From UBA9630 sp037137555 (GTDB taxonomy: Bacteria > Patescibacteriota > Minisyncoccia > Moranbacterales > UBA2206): a stretch of DNA of 5,013 nt. This document shows positions 1 through 4,912 of this stretch, piece by piece. Positions within the stretch are counted from its first letter, which is position 1; the number at the start of each line of letters is the position of its first letter. The notes below the pieces were generated by a model. The model was not told the DNA's origin, made no database searches, and saw only the letters and a program-made list of their open reading frames with translations. A program made the position numbers and the translations under genes. The DNA lies in contig JBAXKA010000062.1 of assembly GCA_037137555.1 (NCBI GenBank), positions 1-5,013 on the forward strand, read 5' to 3'.

Positions 1-126
1 GGGCTTTTTATGAAAAAGACAGCTTCAAGCTCATATGATGATTGGATTATACTATTATCGCAATTGACAAGATGGGTAGCAAAAAGTAAGCTCTATAATA
101 AGTCGTTCTTTGATAATATTAACTAA
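1..126 (+). CDS. Possible C-terminal end of an upstream protein, cut by the window edge
   Basis: One frame is open from base 1 through 41 codons to a TAA at 124-126, 20 bases before the chemoreceptor start. It reads GLFMKKTASSSYDDW and continues to end in KLYNKSFFDNIN. I do not recognise a family. An internal ATG lies at base 10, but no ribosome binding site can be judged so close to the edge. An open frame of this length in AT-rich DNA could occur by chance. Against coding, a candidate promoter for the next gene (64-92) lies inside it. If real, this is the tail of a gene immediately upstream of, and possibly co-transcribed with, the chemoreceptor. Confidence 0.3.
   Translation, partial: GLFMKKTASSSYDDWIILLSQLTRWVAKSKLYNKSFFDNIN
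64..92 (+). promoter_or_regulatory. Candidate sigma-70-type promoter for the chemoreceptor gene
   Basis: A perfect TTGACA (64-69) is followed after 17 bases by TAAGCT (87-92), which keeps the three most conserved -10 positions (T1, A2, T6). The predicted start is near base 99, giving a leader of about 50 bases. A perfect TATAAT lies at 94-99, but it is 24 bases from TTGACA and has no other -35 partner. The same TTGACA-N17-TAAGCT pair recurs upstream of rpsP. Confidence 0.35.
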
Positions 127-127
127 C

Positions 128-142
128 AAAAAAAAGGGGGGG
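128..142 (+). promoter_or_regulatory. Homopolymeric ribosome binding site (A8 then G7) of the chemoreceptor
   Basis: Eight A (128-135) run directly into seven G (136-142), ending four bases before the ATG at 147. The AAGG/GGGG part can pair with the anti-Shine-Dalgarno end of 16S rRNA and supports the chosen start. Most other genes in the window lack an evident Shine-Dalgarno. A G7 run is prone to length change, so translation level could vary with tract length. Confidence 0.5.
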
Positions 143-146
143 CACC

Positions 147-713
147 ATGAGGAATGTAAAATTAAGCATGAAGTTGATTAGTAGTTTTTTATTGATGGGC
201 GTTTTAGTTTTGATTGTTGGTTTGATTGGACAATATGGACTAAAAATTTCAGAGCAATCTTTTGCAAGAGTTATTTTTACTGAAGATGTGGTCAAACAAT
301 TATTGCAACGGGAGATTGATCATTTAAATTGGGTGCGTAAAGCTGGTCAGTTTCAACGAGATGAAAATATTATTTCTCTTGGTGTTGAAACTGATGAGCG
401 TAAATGTGCCTTCGGAAAATGGTATTATGGTGAAGATCGAAAGTCGGTTGAAATGGAAACACCACAAACAAAAGCTCTCTTAATTCAGATTGAAGATCCA
501 CATAAAAAATTGCATGCATCCGCACGGGAAGTGGAAGAAATTCTCAAAAAAGGCAAAAAGTTTCATCAAGAAGCTGTAACTTTTTATGGGGCAAGCATGA
601 GTCAACATTTAAAAAGTGTGCAGGAAATTCTTGGAGAAATAGTGAAAGTTGTTAGTGAACATTCAAGTGTTGTTAAAAAAAATTCAACCAGTCTGATAAA
701 AAATCAGGAATAA
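147..713 (+). CDS. Chemoreceptor N-terminal part: TM1 plus CZB zinc-binding sensor domain (frame broken before TM2)
   Basis: This is the sensory half of a methyl-accepting chemotaxis protein. Residues 1-10 are basic and cytoplasmic, about 11-32 form the first membrane helix, and the rest should lie outside the membrane. Residues about 50-135 match the chemoreceptor zinc-binding (CZB) domain: HLNW at 59-62, CAFGKWYYG at 87-95 and PHKKLH at 118-123. The predicted zinc ligands are His59, Cys87, His119 and His123. CZB domains are known to bind zinc through three His and one Cys and to sense zinc or oxidants. The frame stops at 711-713, exactly where the second membrane helix should begin. The remainder continues one frame back, so this piece alone lacks the signalling domain. 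ATG 147 has a G-rich ribosome binding site. Whether the break is a mutation, an assembly error or programmed frameshifting cannot be told from one sequence. Confidence 0.85.
   Translation: MRNVKLSMKLISSFLLMGVLVLIVGLIGQYGLKISEQSFARVIFTEDVVKQLLQREIDHLNWVRKAGQFQRDENIISLGVETDERKCAFGKWYYGEDRKSVEMETPQTKALLIQIEDPHKKLHASAREVEEILKKGKKFHQEAVTFYGASMSQHLKSVQEILGEIVKVVSEHSSVVKKNSTSLIKNQE
675..713 (+). other. Frame junction: two A AAA AAT heptamers inside the overlap of the chemoreceptor frames
   Basis: The downstream frame is open from 677 (its previous stop is TAA 674-676) and the upstream frame ends at 713, so a -1 shift must occur between them. Two heptamers of the form X XXY YYZ in the upstream frame lie here, both A AAA AAT, at 677-683 and 698-704. 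The first is part of an A8 tract (675-682) and the second of an A6 tract (698-703). A -1 slip at either site, or one extra A in either tract, gives a continuous 478-residue receptor. The second site yields KSGIICIVSMVLGVFL, a convincing start of TM2. No strong downstream hairpin or internal Shine-Dalgarno stimulator is evident, so a simple one-base deletion is at least as likely as programmed slippage. Confidence 0.75.
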
Positions 714-727
714 TTTGTATTGTTAGT

Positions 728-1582
728 ATGGTGCTAGGTGTTTTTCTGGCACTAATCTTGGGTATCATTTCAAGTCGCTCAATTCTCAAGCCAGTCCGTC
801 GAGTTATTGATGGACTTTCTGGGGCATCGGAACAGATGGCATCGGCAGCTTATGAAATTTCTGCTACAGCACAATCATTGGCTGATGGTTCATCATCACA
901 AGCAGCGGCGATAGAGGAGACTTCGTCTTCACTTGAAGAAATAACGGAAATGACTAAGCGTAATGCAAATAATGCCGGTCAGGTCGATATTCTCATGGGG
1001 CAGGCTAGTCAAATTATGAATGATGCTAATGGATCAATGCATAAATTAACAATGTCAATGCAAGAAATTTCAGTGGCCAGTATGGAAATTTCAAAAATTA
1101 TAAAAACGATTGATGAAATTTCTTTTCAAACAAATTTATTAGCCTTGAATGCGGCTGTTGAGGCCGCCAGAGCAGGACAAGCCGGAGCAGGTTTCGCTGT
1201 TGTCGCAGATGAGGTTCGCAATTTAGCAATGCGTGCTGCAGAGGCTGCTAAAAATACATCTATATTAATTGCCGGTGCGGTGCGAAAAATTGCAGATGGA
1301 ACAATATTAGTTAGTGCGACTAGTGGTGCGTTCAAAGATGCTGTTTGCAATACAGAAAAAATCAGTGGATTGATTAGTGAAATTGCCATTGCATCTTCTG
1401 AGCAAGCGCAAGGCATCGCACATGTGAACATTGCGATTGCAGAAATGAACAAGGTAACACAGCAAAATGCCGCAACATCCGAAGAGGCAGCCGCTTCATC
1501 AGAAGAGCTAAATGCTCAAACTGAAGATATGCGAGCATTTGTTCAGGAGCTTTCATTGATGATAAATGGAGCTATGCAATAA
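728..1582 (+). CDS. Chemoreceptor C-terminal part: TM2, HAMP-like linker and methyl-accepting signalling domain
   Basis: This is the signalling half of the same chemoreceptor. The frame is open from 677; ATG 728 is only the first ATG and has no well-placed Shine-Dalgarno, so independent translation is doubtful. Counting from that ATG, TM2 runs to about residue 14, followed by a short HAMP-like linker (SILKPVRRVIDGL, 18-30). A long helical hairpin follows, with methylation-type Glu/Gln segments near 59-74 and 249-264. The conserved tip that contacts CheA and CheW is at about 132-165 (FQTNLLALNAAVEAARAG, then GFAVVADEVRNLA). Gln151 sits where many receptors have Glu. The C-terminus lacks a CheR/CheB-tethering pentapeptide. 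The linker and helix style (EETSSSLEEITEMT, NAGQVDILM, IIKTIDEI) recall Desulfobacterota receptors, from memory rather than a search. Downstream of the break the domain is intact, with no second lesion. Confidence 0.88.
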   Translation: MVLGVFLALILGIISSRSILKPVRRVIDGLSGASEQMASAAYEISATAQSLADGSSSQAAAIEETSSSLEEITEMTKRNANNAGQVDILMGQASQIMNDANGSMHKLTMSMQEISVASMEISKIIKTIDEISFQTNLLALNAAVEAARAGQAGAGFAVVADEVRNLAMRAAEAAKNTSILIAGAVRKIADGTILVSATSGAFKDAVCNTEKISGLISEIAIASSEQAQGIAHVNIAIAEMNKVTQQNAATSEEAAASSEELNAQTEDMRAFVQELSLMINGAMQ

Positions 1583-1594
1583 ATAAAAAGTAAG

Positions 1595-1629
1595 AAGGAG
1601 CTGTTTAAAATTGAACGCTCCTTTTTTTT
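1595..1629 (+). terminator. Rho-independent terminator of the chemoreceptor gene
   Basis: AAGGAGC (1595-1601) pairs with GCTCCTT (1617-1623). After one bulged T, GTTT/GAAC extends the stem with one G-U pair, leaving a six-base loop. T8 (1622-1629) follows. It starts 13 bases after the stop codon and separates the receptor from the ribosomal operon. Confidence 0.88.
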
Positions 1630-1663
1630 AAAAAACTATGCCCCAAGTATAAACAAACTCTAA

Positions 1664-1724
1664 TTTTAGTAATGTGATGCATGCTATTGACAAAAATACT
1701 AAAAAGCCCTAAGCTATTTTAGTA
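1664..1724 (+). repeat. Three copies of TTTTAGTA around the rpsP promoter, two forming a dyad over the -10 box
   Basis: TTTTAGTA occurs at 1664-1671 and 1717-1724 (each within a 10-base direct repeat, ATTTTAGTAA, at 1663-1672 and 1716-1725). Its reverse complement TACTAAAA is at 1697-1704. The second and third copies make an inverted repeat. Adding AGC/GCT (1705-1707 with 1713-1715, one bulged A) gives 11 paired positions enclosing CCTAA. The dyad covers the proposed -10 element, and the upstream copy is 53 bases from the matching downstream one. This layout fits an operator with a distal site, or an RNA hairpin if transcription starts further upstream. No regulator is identified. Confidence 0.5.
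1687..1715 (+). promoter_or_regulatory. Candidate promoter of the rpsP-rplJ-rplL cluster
   Basis: TTGACA (1687-1692), a 17-base spacer and TAAGCT (1710-1715) form the only good promoter between the receptor terminator and rpsP. The expected start is near 1722, giving a leader of about 65 bases before the rpsP ATG. The -10 lies in the loop side of an inverted repeat. Confidence 0.55.
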
Positions 1725-1786
1725 ACTTAAATCGTCTAACAGTAAGCGTTATTTTGCGCTTTTGGTTTTTATTAAAGATAAAATTT

Positions 1787-2155
1787 ATGCTGACTATAAG
1801 ACTGGCAAGAACAGGCAAAAGAAATACGGCACAATTTAAAATAATGCTTCAAGAAAAAACAGTTGCTCCCGGAGGACGACATGTGGAAATTTTGGGAAGC
1901 TATAATCCTCATTCCAAGGAAGCTGTGCTTAAAACTGAACGAATTAAATATTGGATTGAAAAAGGGGCTTTTGTTTCAGACACGATGCATAATCTATTAG
2001 TAAAAAATGGTGTTATCTCTGAAAAGAAAAGATCAGTTAAGTTGCCAAAAAAAGTTGTCGTAGCTGAAGTTGAAGCAGAAGTTGTTGCAAAACCCGAAGA
2101 AGAAGTCAAGGCAGAAGTGGTGGCTGAGAAAATAGCAGAGCCAAAAGCTGAATAA
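1787..2155 (+). CDS. rpsP: Small-subunit ribosomal protein S16 with acidic C-terminal extension
   Basis: S16 binds 16S rRNA early in 30S assembly, in the 5' domain/body. The product is 122 residues. The core (about 1-79) has the family hallmarks: MLTIRLARTGKRN at the start, then APGGRHVEILGSYNP (27-41), ERIKYWIEKGA (51-61) and SDTMHNLLVKNGVI (64-77). Bacterial S16 is usually about 80-90 residues. Here residues 80-122 form a Lys-rich then Glu/Val/Ala-rich low-complexity tail with repeated AEVV/EAEVV units, likely disordered. ATG 1787 is chosen because S16 characteristically begins MxxIRL. An in-frame TTG at 1754 would add eleven unrelated hydrophobic residues. No clear Shine-Dalgarno is seen. 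It is first in a probable operon with rplJ and rplL, separated from rplJ by the L10 leader. Confidence 0.95.
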   Translation: MLTIRLARTGKRNTAQFKIMLQEKTVAPGGRHVEILGSYNPHSKEAVLKTERIKYWIEKGAFVSDTMHNLLVKNGVISEKKRSVKLPKKVVVAEVEAEVVAKPEEEVKAEVVAEKIAEPKAE

Positions 2156-2180
2156 ATTTTAAAATAATAAATATTTTTTT

Positions 2181-2253
2181 CCGCAGACGATAGGCAATCA
2201 TAAGTCCTATTGAGGAAAATTTAAAAAGACTTTCTTTTTAATTTAATCTGCGG
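2181..2253 (+). ncRNA. Ribosomal protein L10 leader (cis-regulatory RNA)
   Basis: CCGCAGA (2181-2187) pairs with TCTGCGG (2247-2253), enclosing two inner hairpins. ATAGG (2190-2194) pairs with CCTAT (2206-2210) and is followed by TGAGG. AAAAAGA (2223-2229) pairs with TCTTTTT (2233-2239). The closing stem, the ATAGG/CCTAT hairpin and the following TGAGG match the known L10 leader, in which L10 or the L10-L12 complex binds the mRNA and represses its own genes. Position directly before rplJ supports the call. No convincing separate promoter lies between the rpsP stop and the leader, so transcription probably enters from rpsP. Confidence 0.85.
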
Positions 2254-2273
2254 AACACCCGCAGTTTTTAATT
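2248..2273 (+). terminator. Attenuator-like terminator within the rplJ leader
   Basis: CTGCGG (2248-2253), loop AACAC, and CCGCAG (2259-2264) form a perfect 6-bp GC-rich stem followed by TTTTTAATT. Its 5' arm is the 3' arm of the L10 leader closing stem, so the two structures are mutually exclusive. This suggests control of rplJL by premature termination. Which state L10 binding favours cannot be settled from sequence. Confidence 0.72.
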
Positions 2274-2293
2274 GGAATAATTTGAAATATTTT

Positions 2294-2809
2294 ATGCAAA
2301 CGAAGAATCAAAAAGAAGTAATAATTTCGGAGCTGACTGAAAAATTAAAAAATGCCAAAGCGGCAGTTTTTTCGGATTTCAAGGGATTGACTATGAAAAA
2401 CATGGTGGCTTTGCGAAAGGAATTGCGAACAGAAGGTATTAGTCTTAAAGTGGTCAAAAAAACATTGATCAATATCGCGCTTAAGCAGGCTGGAATTGAA
2501 GCAAATGTGCTTAAAATGGAAGGACAAATTGCAGTAGCTGTTTCGCCAAAAGATGAGGTAGCTGCCGCAAAAATCATGAGCAAGTTTTCCAAAATGAATG
2601 ATAAGTTGAAAGTAACTGGTGGAATCTTAGAGGGAAAAATGCTGAGCATTGATGAGGTGATTGCACTTTCTAAATTGCCATCCAAAGATGAATTGTTGGC
2701 AAAATTTATTGGCACAATCAATGCGCCAGTCACAAATTTTGTGCGAGTGCTATCTGGAAATTTGACTGGATTTGTGCGTGTTTTGAAAGCTGTTGCCGAG
2801 AAAAAATAA
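2294..2809 (+). CDS. rplJ: Large-subunit ribosomal protein L10 (stalk base)
   Basis: L10 anchors the L7/L12 stalk to 23S rRNA and L11 on the 50S subunit, near the factor-binding site. The 171-residue product has normal length. The N-terminal rRNA-binding domain shows KNQKEVIISELTEKLKNAK (4-22), AVFSDFKGLT (24-33), the LRKELR segment (40-45) and LKVVKKTLINIAL (51-63). The C-terminal helix (about 130-171) carries two FVRVL units (149-153 and 160-164), consistent with tandem docking sites for L12 dimers. ATG 2294 gives the family-like MQTKNQKE start. An upstream in-frame TTG at 2282, four bases after GGAA, is a possible alternative adding MKYF. It is preceded by the L10 leader and attenuator, so autogenous control is expected. 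rplL follows after 39 bases. The L11/L1 genes usually upstream are replaced by rpsP. Confidence 0.95.
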   Translation: MQTKNQKEVIISELTEKLKNAKAAVFSDFKGLTMKNMVALRKELRTEGISLKVVKKTLINIALKQAGIEANVLKMEGQIAVAVSPKDEVAAAKIMSKFSKMNDKLKVTGGILEGKMLSIDEVIALSKLPSKDELLAKFIGTINAPVTNFVRVLSGNLTGFVRVLKAVAEKK

Positions 2810-2848
2810 TTCTAGAGTTAATTCGTTAATTTTTTTAAGAATAAATAT

Positions 2849-3259
2849 ATGACAGATGAAAAGAAAGAAGAAGTTGTTGTTCCAGAAAAATTCAAAAAAC
2901 TCGTTTCTGAAATTGAAACAATGAGTGTTTTGGAACTTTCTGAACTCGTGAAGGTTCTCGAGGAGAAGTTTGGTGTGTCCGCTTCTGCCGGAATGATGAT
3001 GGCCGCCGCTCCAGCTGCTGGCGACGCTGCTCCAGTGGCAGAAGAGAAATCTGAATTTGATGTTGAAGTAACTGCTTGCGGTGCTTCAAAAATCAATGTG
3101 ATTAAGGCTGTGCGAGAATTGACTGGTCTTGGTCTTAAGGATGCTAAGGATTTAGTTGATGCTGCTCCAAAAGTAATCAAGGAAAAAGTTTCTAAAGCTG
3201 ATGCGGATAATATGAAAAAGAAACTAGAAGAAGCTGGTGCAACCGTAACATTGAAATAA
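2849..3259 (+). CDS. rplL: Large-subunit ribosomal protein L7/L12 (stalk)
   Basis: L7/L12 dimers form the mobile stalk that recruits and activates translational GTPases. At 136 residues it is slightly longer than the usual 120-130, because of a charged N-terminal addition (about 1-15, rich in Lys and Glu). The dimerisation and L10-binding domain is about 16-46 (MSVLELSELVKVLEEKFGV). An Ala/Met/Pro-rich hinge spans 47-66. The globular factor-binding domain is 67-136, with EKSEFDVEV, KINVIKAVRELTGLGLKDAK (81-100), LVDAAPKVIKE and LEEAGATVTLK. ATG 2849 is the only suitable start; Shine-Dalgarno is weak (AAGAA nearby). It is co-transcribed with rplJ and followed by a strong terminator. The hinge and Ala-rich codons are locally more GC-rich than the neighbours, which is normal for this protein. 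Confidence 0.96.
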   Translation: MTDEKKEEVVVPEKFKKLVSEIETMSVLELSELVKVLEEKFGVSASAGMMMAAAPAAGDAAPVAEEKSEFDVEVTACGASKINVIKAVRELTGLGLKDAKDLVDAAPKVIKEKVSKADADNMKKKLEEAGATVTLK

Positions 3260-3282
3260 TATTTTCTTAATTTGAAAATAAC

Positions 3283-3313
3283 AAAAAATCCACTTGTAAT
3301 AGTGGATTTTTTT
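3283..3313. terminator. Bidirectional terminator between rplL and the minus-strand pair
   Basis: AAAAAATCCACT (3283-3294) pairs perfectly with AGTGGATTTTTT (3301-3312) around a TGTAAT loop: 12 bp with a T run on both strands. It ends rplL transcription rightward. On the other strand it lies immediately beyond the stop of the 65-residue gene at 3318, so it can serve both convergent units. Confidence 0.93.
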
Positions 3314-3317
3314 GTTT

Positions 3318-3515
3318 TTAAAAACTATATGCCTTTGTCATCACACTTAAAAACCAAGGTATAACAGCGATGAGTGCGATAATAGGTAGGACGATTGTGG
3401 CAATGGTAATAAGCATTGTCCATAAAAAATATTTACGCATCTTCTCAATCGAGGCATAAATTAGATCGAGTTTTTTATCTTGCTCAGCAAGTTTTTGTGC
3501 AATTTCTTGGTCCAT
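3318..3515 (-). CDS. Small coiled-coil/membrane protein of unknown function next to rmuC
   Basis: This 65-residue protein has no function I can name. Residues 1-28 (MDQEIAQKLAEQDKKLDLIY at the start) form a charged amphipathic helix with heptad-like spacing. Residues about 30-57 are strongly hydrophobic with two internal prolines (44 and 53), forming one long or two short membrane segments. A short KAYSF tail follows. The layout suggests a membrane-anchored protein with a short cytoplasmic coiled coil able to oligomerise. I recall similar short proteins in Patescibacteria genomes, without a search to confirm it. The ATG at 3515 has no clear Shine-Dalgarno. It lies 35 bases downstream of the rmuC stop on the same strand with no terminator between, so the two are probably co-transcribed and end at the shared terminator. 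Confidence 0.72.
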   Translation of the reverse strand: MDQEIAQKLAEQDKKLDLIYASIEKMRKYFLWTMLITIATIVLPIIALIAVIPWFLSVMTKAYSF

Positions 3516-3550
3516 AAATTTAAAAAATATAAAATTAAATTATTTTTATT

Positions 3551-4843
3551 TTATTCTTCTTCAACTCCCAATGGTAATTCTGGGATAATTTCCGGCACGG
3601 GTAATTCTTGAAATTTACTGAGTTTTCTTTCTATTGTGCGACTTTTTTGCGAAGCCGTTTCGATTGTGTTGGAGGCTTCTTGCAATTTTTTTTGGGTTTT
3701 ATCTAGGATATCGCCAAAGGTAATAAAATCTTTTTTGATAGCTCCAAGTGTAATCCAAACATCGCTGGATCTTTTTTCAATTGCGAGTGTGCGAAAACCC
3801 ATTTGCAAACTATTGAGAATGGCGGCAATAGTCGTTGGCCCGGTAATAATAACTTTATAATCTCGTTGCAAAGTATCGGCTAGTCCGGGACGACGAAGAA
3901 CTTCTGCATAAAGTCCCTCAACTGGCAAAAATAAAATTCCAAAATCAGTTGTGTAGGGTGGATCAAGATATTTATCGCGAATATCTTTAGCTTCGGATTT
4001 TATGCGGAGCTCAAGAGCTTTTCCGAGACTGGCGATTAAGGCTAGATCGCATTTTTCTTCCGCATTGATAAGATTTTGAAAATCTTCCAGAGGAAATTTA
4101 GCATCAATCGGTAACCAAATATTTTTGAGCTTTTCATCTTTGGCGGGAATTTTTATAGCGAACTCAACACGATCATTGCTATCTTTTTTAGTGGCAATAT
4201 TTTTTTCATATTGTTCGATGGTCATAATTTGATCGAGTAGTGTGCCGAGTTGCACTTCGCCCCAAGTGCCACGAGTTTTAACATTTTGCAAAACTTTCTT
4301 GAGATCACCAACGCCACTGGCGAGTGTTTGCATTTCACCCAAACCTTTATGCACTAATTCCAATCGTTCACTCACAAGCTTAAAAGATTCTCCAAGGCGT
4401 TTTTCCAGCGTAGCATGTAATTTTTCATCAACTGTTTCACGCATCTTTTCTAATTTCTCGCTATTGTCTTTTTGAATATTTTCTAAGCGTTTTTCAATTG
4501 TTTCACGCACATATTCCATGCGCTTATCATTTTTTTCAATTACTTCACTAAGCTTATCTGAAAAAGCCGAGAAGTTTTTATTTTGCACATCAGTAAGTGT
4601 GAAAATACGACGATCAACTGAATCGCCAAAATTCTTGATTGATTTAGCAATTTCTTCGCGTGTTTCTTTGGAAGAAATAGTCATCTCTGTGCGATTAGCA
4701 GACATTTCTTCTCGCAAGGCTCGCCCAATTCTTTCATTACTTTCTTTGATTAAGGCCGAATTGTCGCTGGATTTTCGTAAAAAAAGTAAAACTAAAATAG
4801 CAATATTTAAAATAAGCAAAACAGTCACTAAAATTGTAATCAT
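3551..4843 (-). CDS. rmuC: RmuC family protein (membrane-anchored, nuclease-like recombination-limiting protein)
   Basis: RmuC proteins limit recombination between inverted repeats, and the family is related to the PD-(D/E)XK nuclease fold; the biochemical activity is poorly defined. The 430-residue product starts with one membrane helix (about 2-22), then a long charged coiled coil (about 30-185). The coiled coil contains a 22-residue internal repeat: RMEYVRETIEKRL at 109-121 and KLEKMRETVDEKL at 130-142. The conserved RmuC domain spans about 188-400, with RGTWGEVQLGTLLDQI (191-206), LPIDAKFPLEDF (244-255, candidate catalytic Asp247 and Lys249), FGILFLPVEGLYAEVLRRP (301-319), ITGPTTIAAILNSLQMGFR (333-351) and a final helix to about 400. 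The tail is Pro/Glu-rich. ATG 4843 places the membrane helix at the very N-terminus, as expected. Length and motifs look intact. No Shine-Dalgarno is evident. The promoter is probably at 4871-4898, and the 65-residue gene follows. Confidence 0.94.
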   Translation of the reverse strand: MITILVTVLLILNIAILVLLFLRKSSDNSALIKESNERIGRALREEMSANRTEMTISSKETREEIAKSIKNFGDSVDRRIFTLTDVQNKNFSAFSDKLSEVIEKNDKRMEYVRETIEKRLENIQKDNSEKLEKMRETVDEKLHATLEKRLGESFKLVSERLELVHKGLGEMQTLASGVGDLKKVLQNVKTRGTWGEVQLGTLLDQIMTIEQYEKNIATKKDSNDRVEFAIKIPAKDEKLKNIWLPIDAKFPLEDFQNLINAEEKCDLALIASLGKALELRIKSEAKDIRDKYLDPPYTTDFGILFLPVEGLYAEVLRRPGLADTLQRDYKVIITGPTTIAAILNSLQMGFRTLAIEKRSSDVWITLGAIKKDFITFGDILDKTQKKLQEASNTIETASQKSRTIERKLSKFQELPVPEIIPELPLGVEEE

Positions 4844-4870
4844 AAAATAATGTAAAATAATTATACTTCT

Positions 4871-4898
4871 ATGATAGCACTAAATGATTGACGGGCAA
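4871..4898 (-). promoter_or_regulatory. Candidate rmuC promoter (extended -10)
   Basis: On the minus strand, TTGCCC (4898-4893) is followed after 16 bases by TATCAT (4876-4871), preceded by TGC, an extended -10 signature. The start would fall near 4864, giving a leader of about 20 bases. A perfect TATAAT at 4865-4860 lacks a good -35 and would leave only about 10 bases of leader. Confidence 0.45.
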
Positions 4899-4912
4899 AG
4901 TTTGCGAAAAAA

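Noticed and set aside
1126..1452. Long minus-strand open frame opposite the chemoreceptor signalling domain
   Set aside because: It is the antisense shadow of the highly conserved hairpin-tip region, with no start signal or recognisable protein.
1744..1761. AAGCG/CGCTT hairpin followed by T-rich sequence in the rpsP leader
   Set aside because: Only five base pairs and the T run is interrupted by GG. Too weak to call a terminator or a regulatory element.
1754..1786. TTG-initiated N-terminal extension of S16
   Set aside because: The extra residues do not fit S16, which starts MLTIRLAR at ATG 1787.
2100..2180. A separate promoter for rplJL
   Set aside because: The region is AT-rich with several -10-like hexamers, but none has a -35 partner at acceptable spacing.
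2308..3180. Minus-strand open frames opposite rplJ and rplL
   Set aside because: They are antisense to certain ribosomal genes and have Ser/Ala-rich composition typical of shadows.
4242..4850. Plus-strand open frames within rmuC
   Set aside because: They lie antisense to an intact, motif-rich rmuC. Their Ser/Phe/Leu-rich composition mirrors the Lys/Glu coiled-coil codons.
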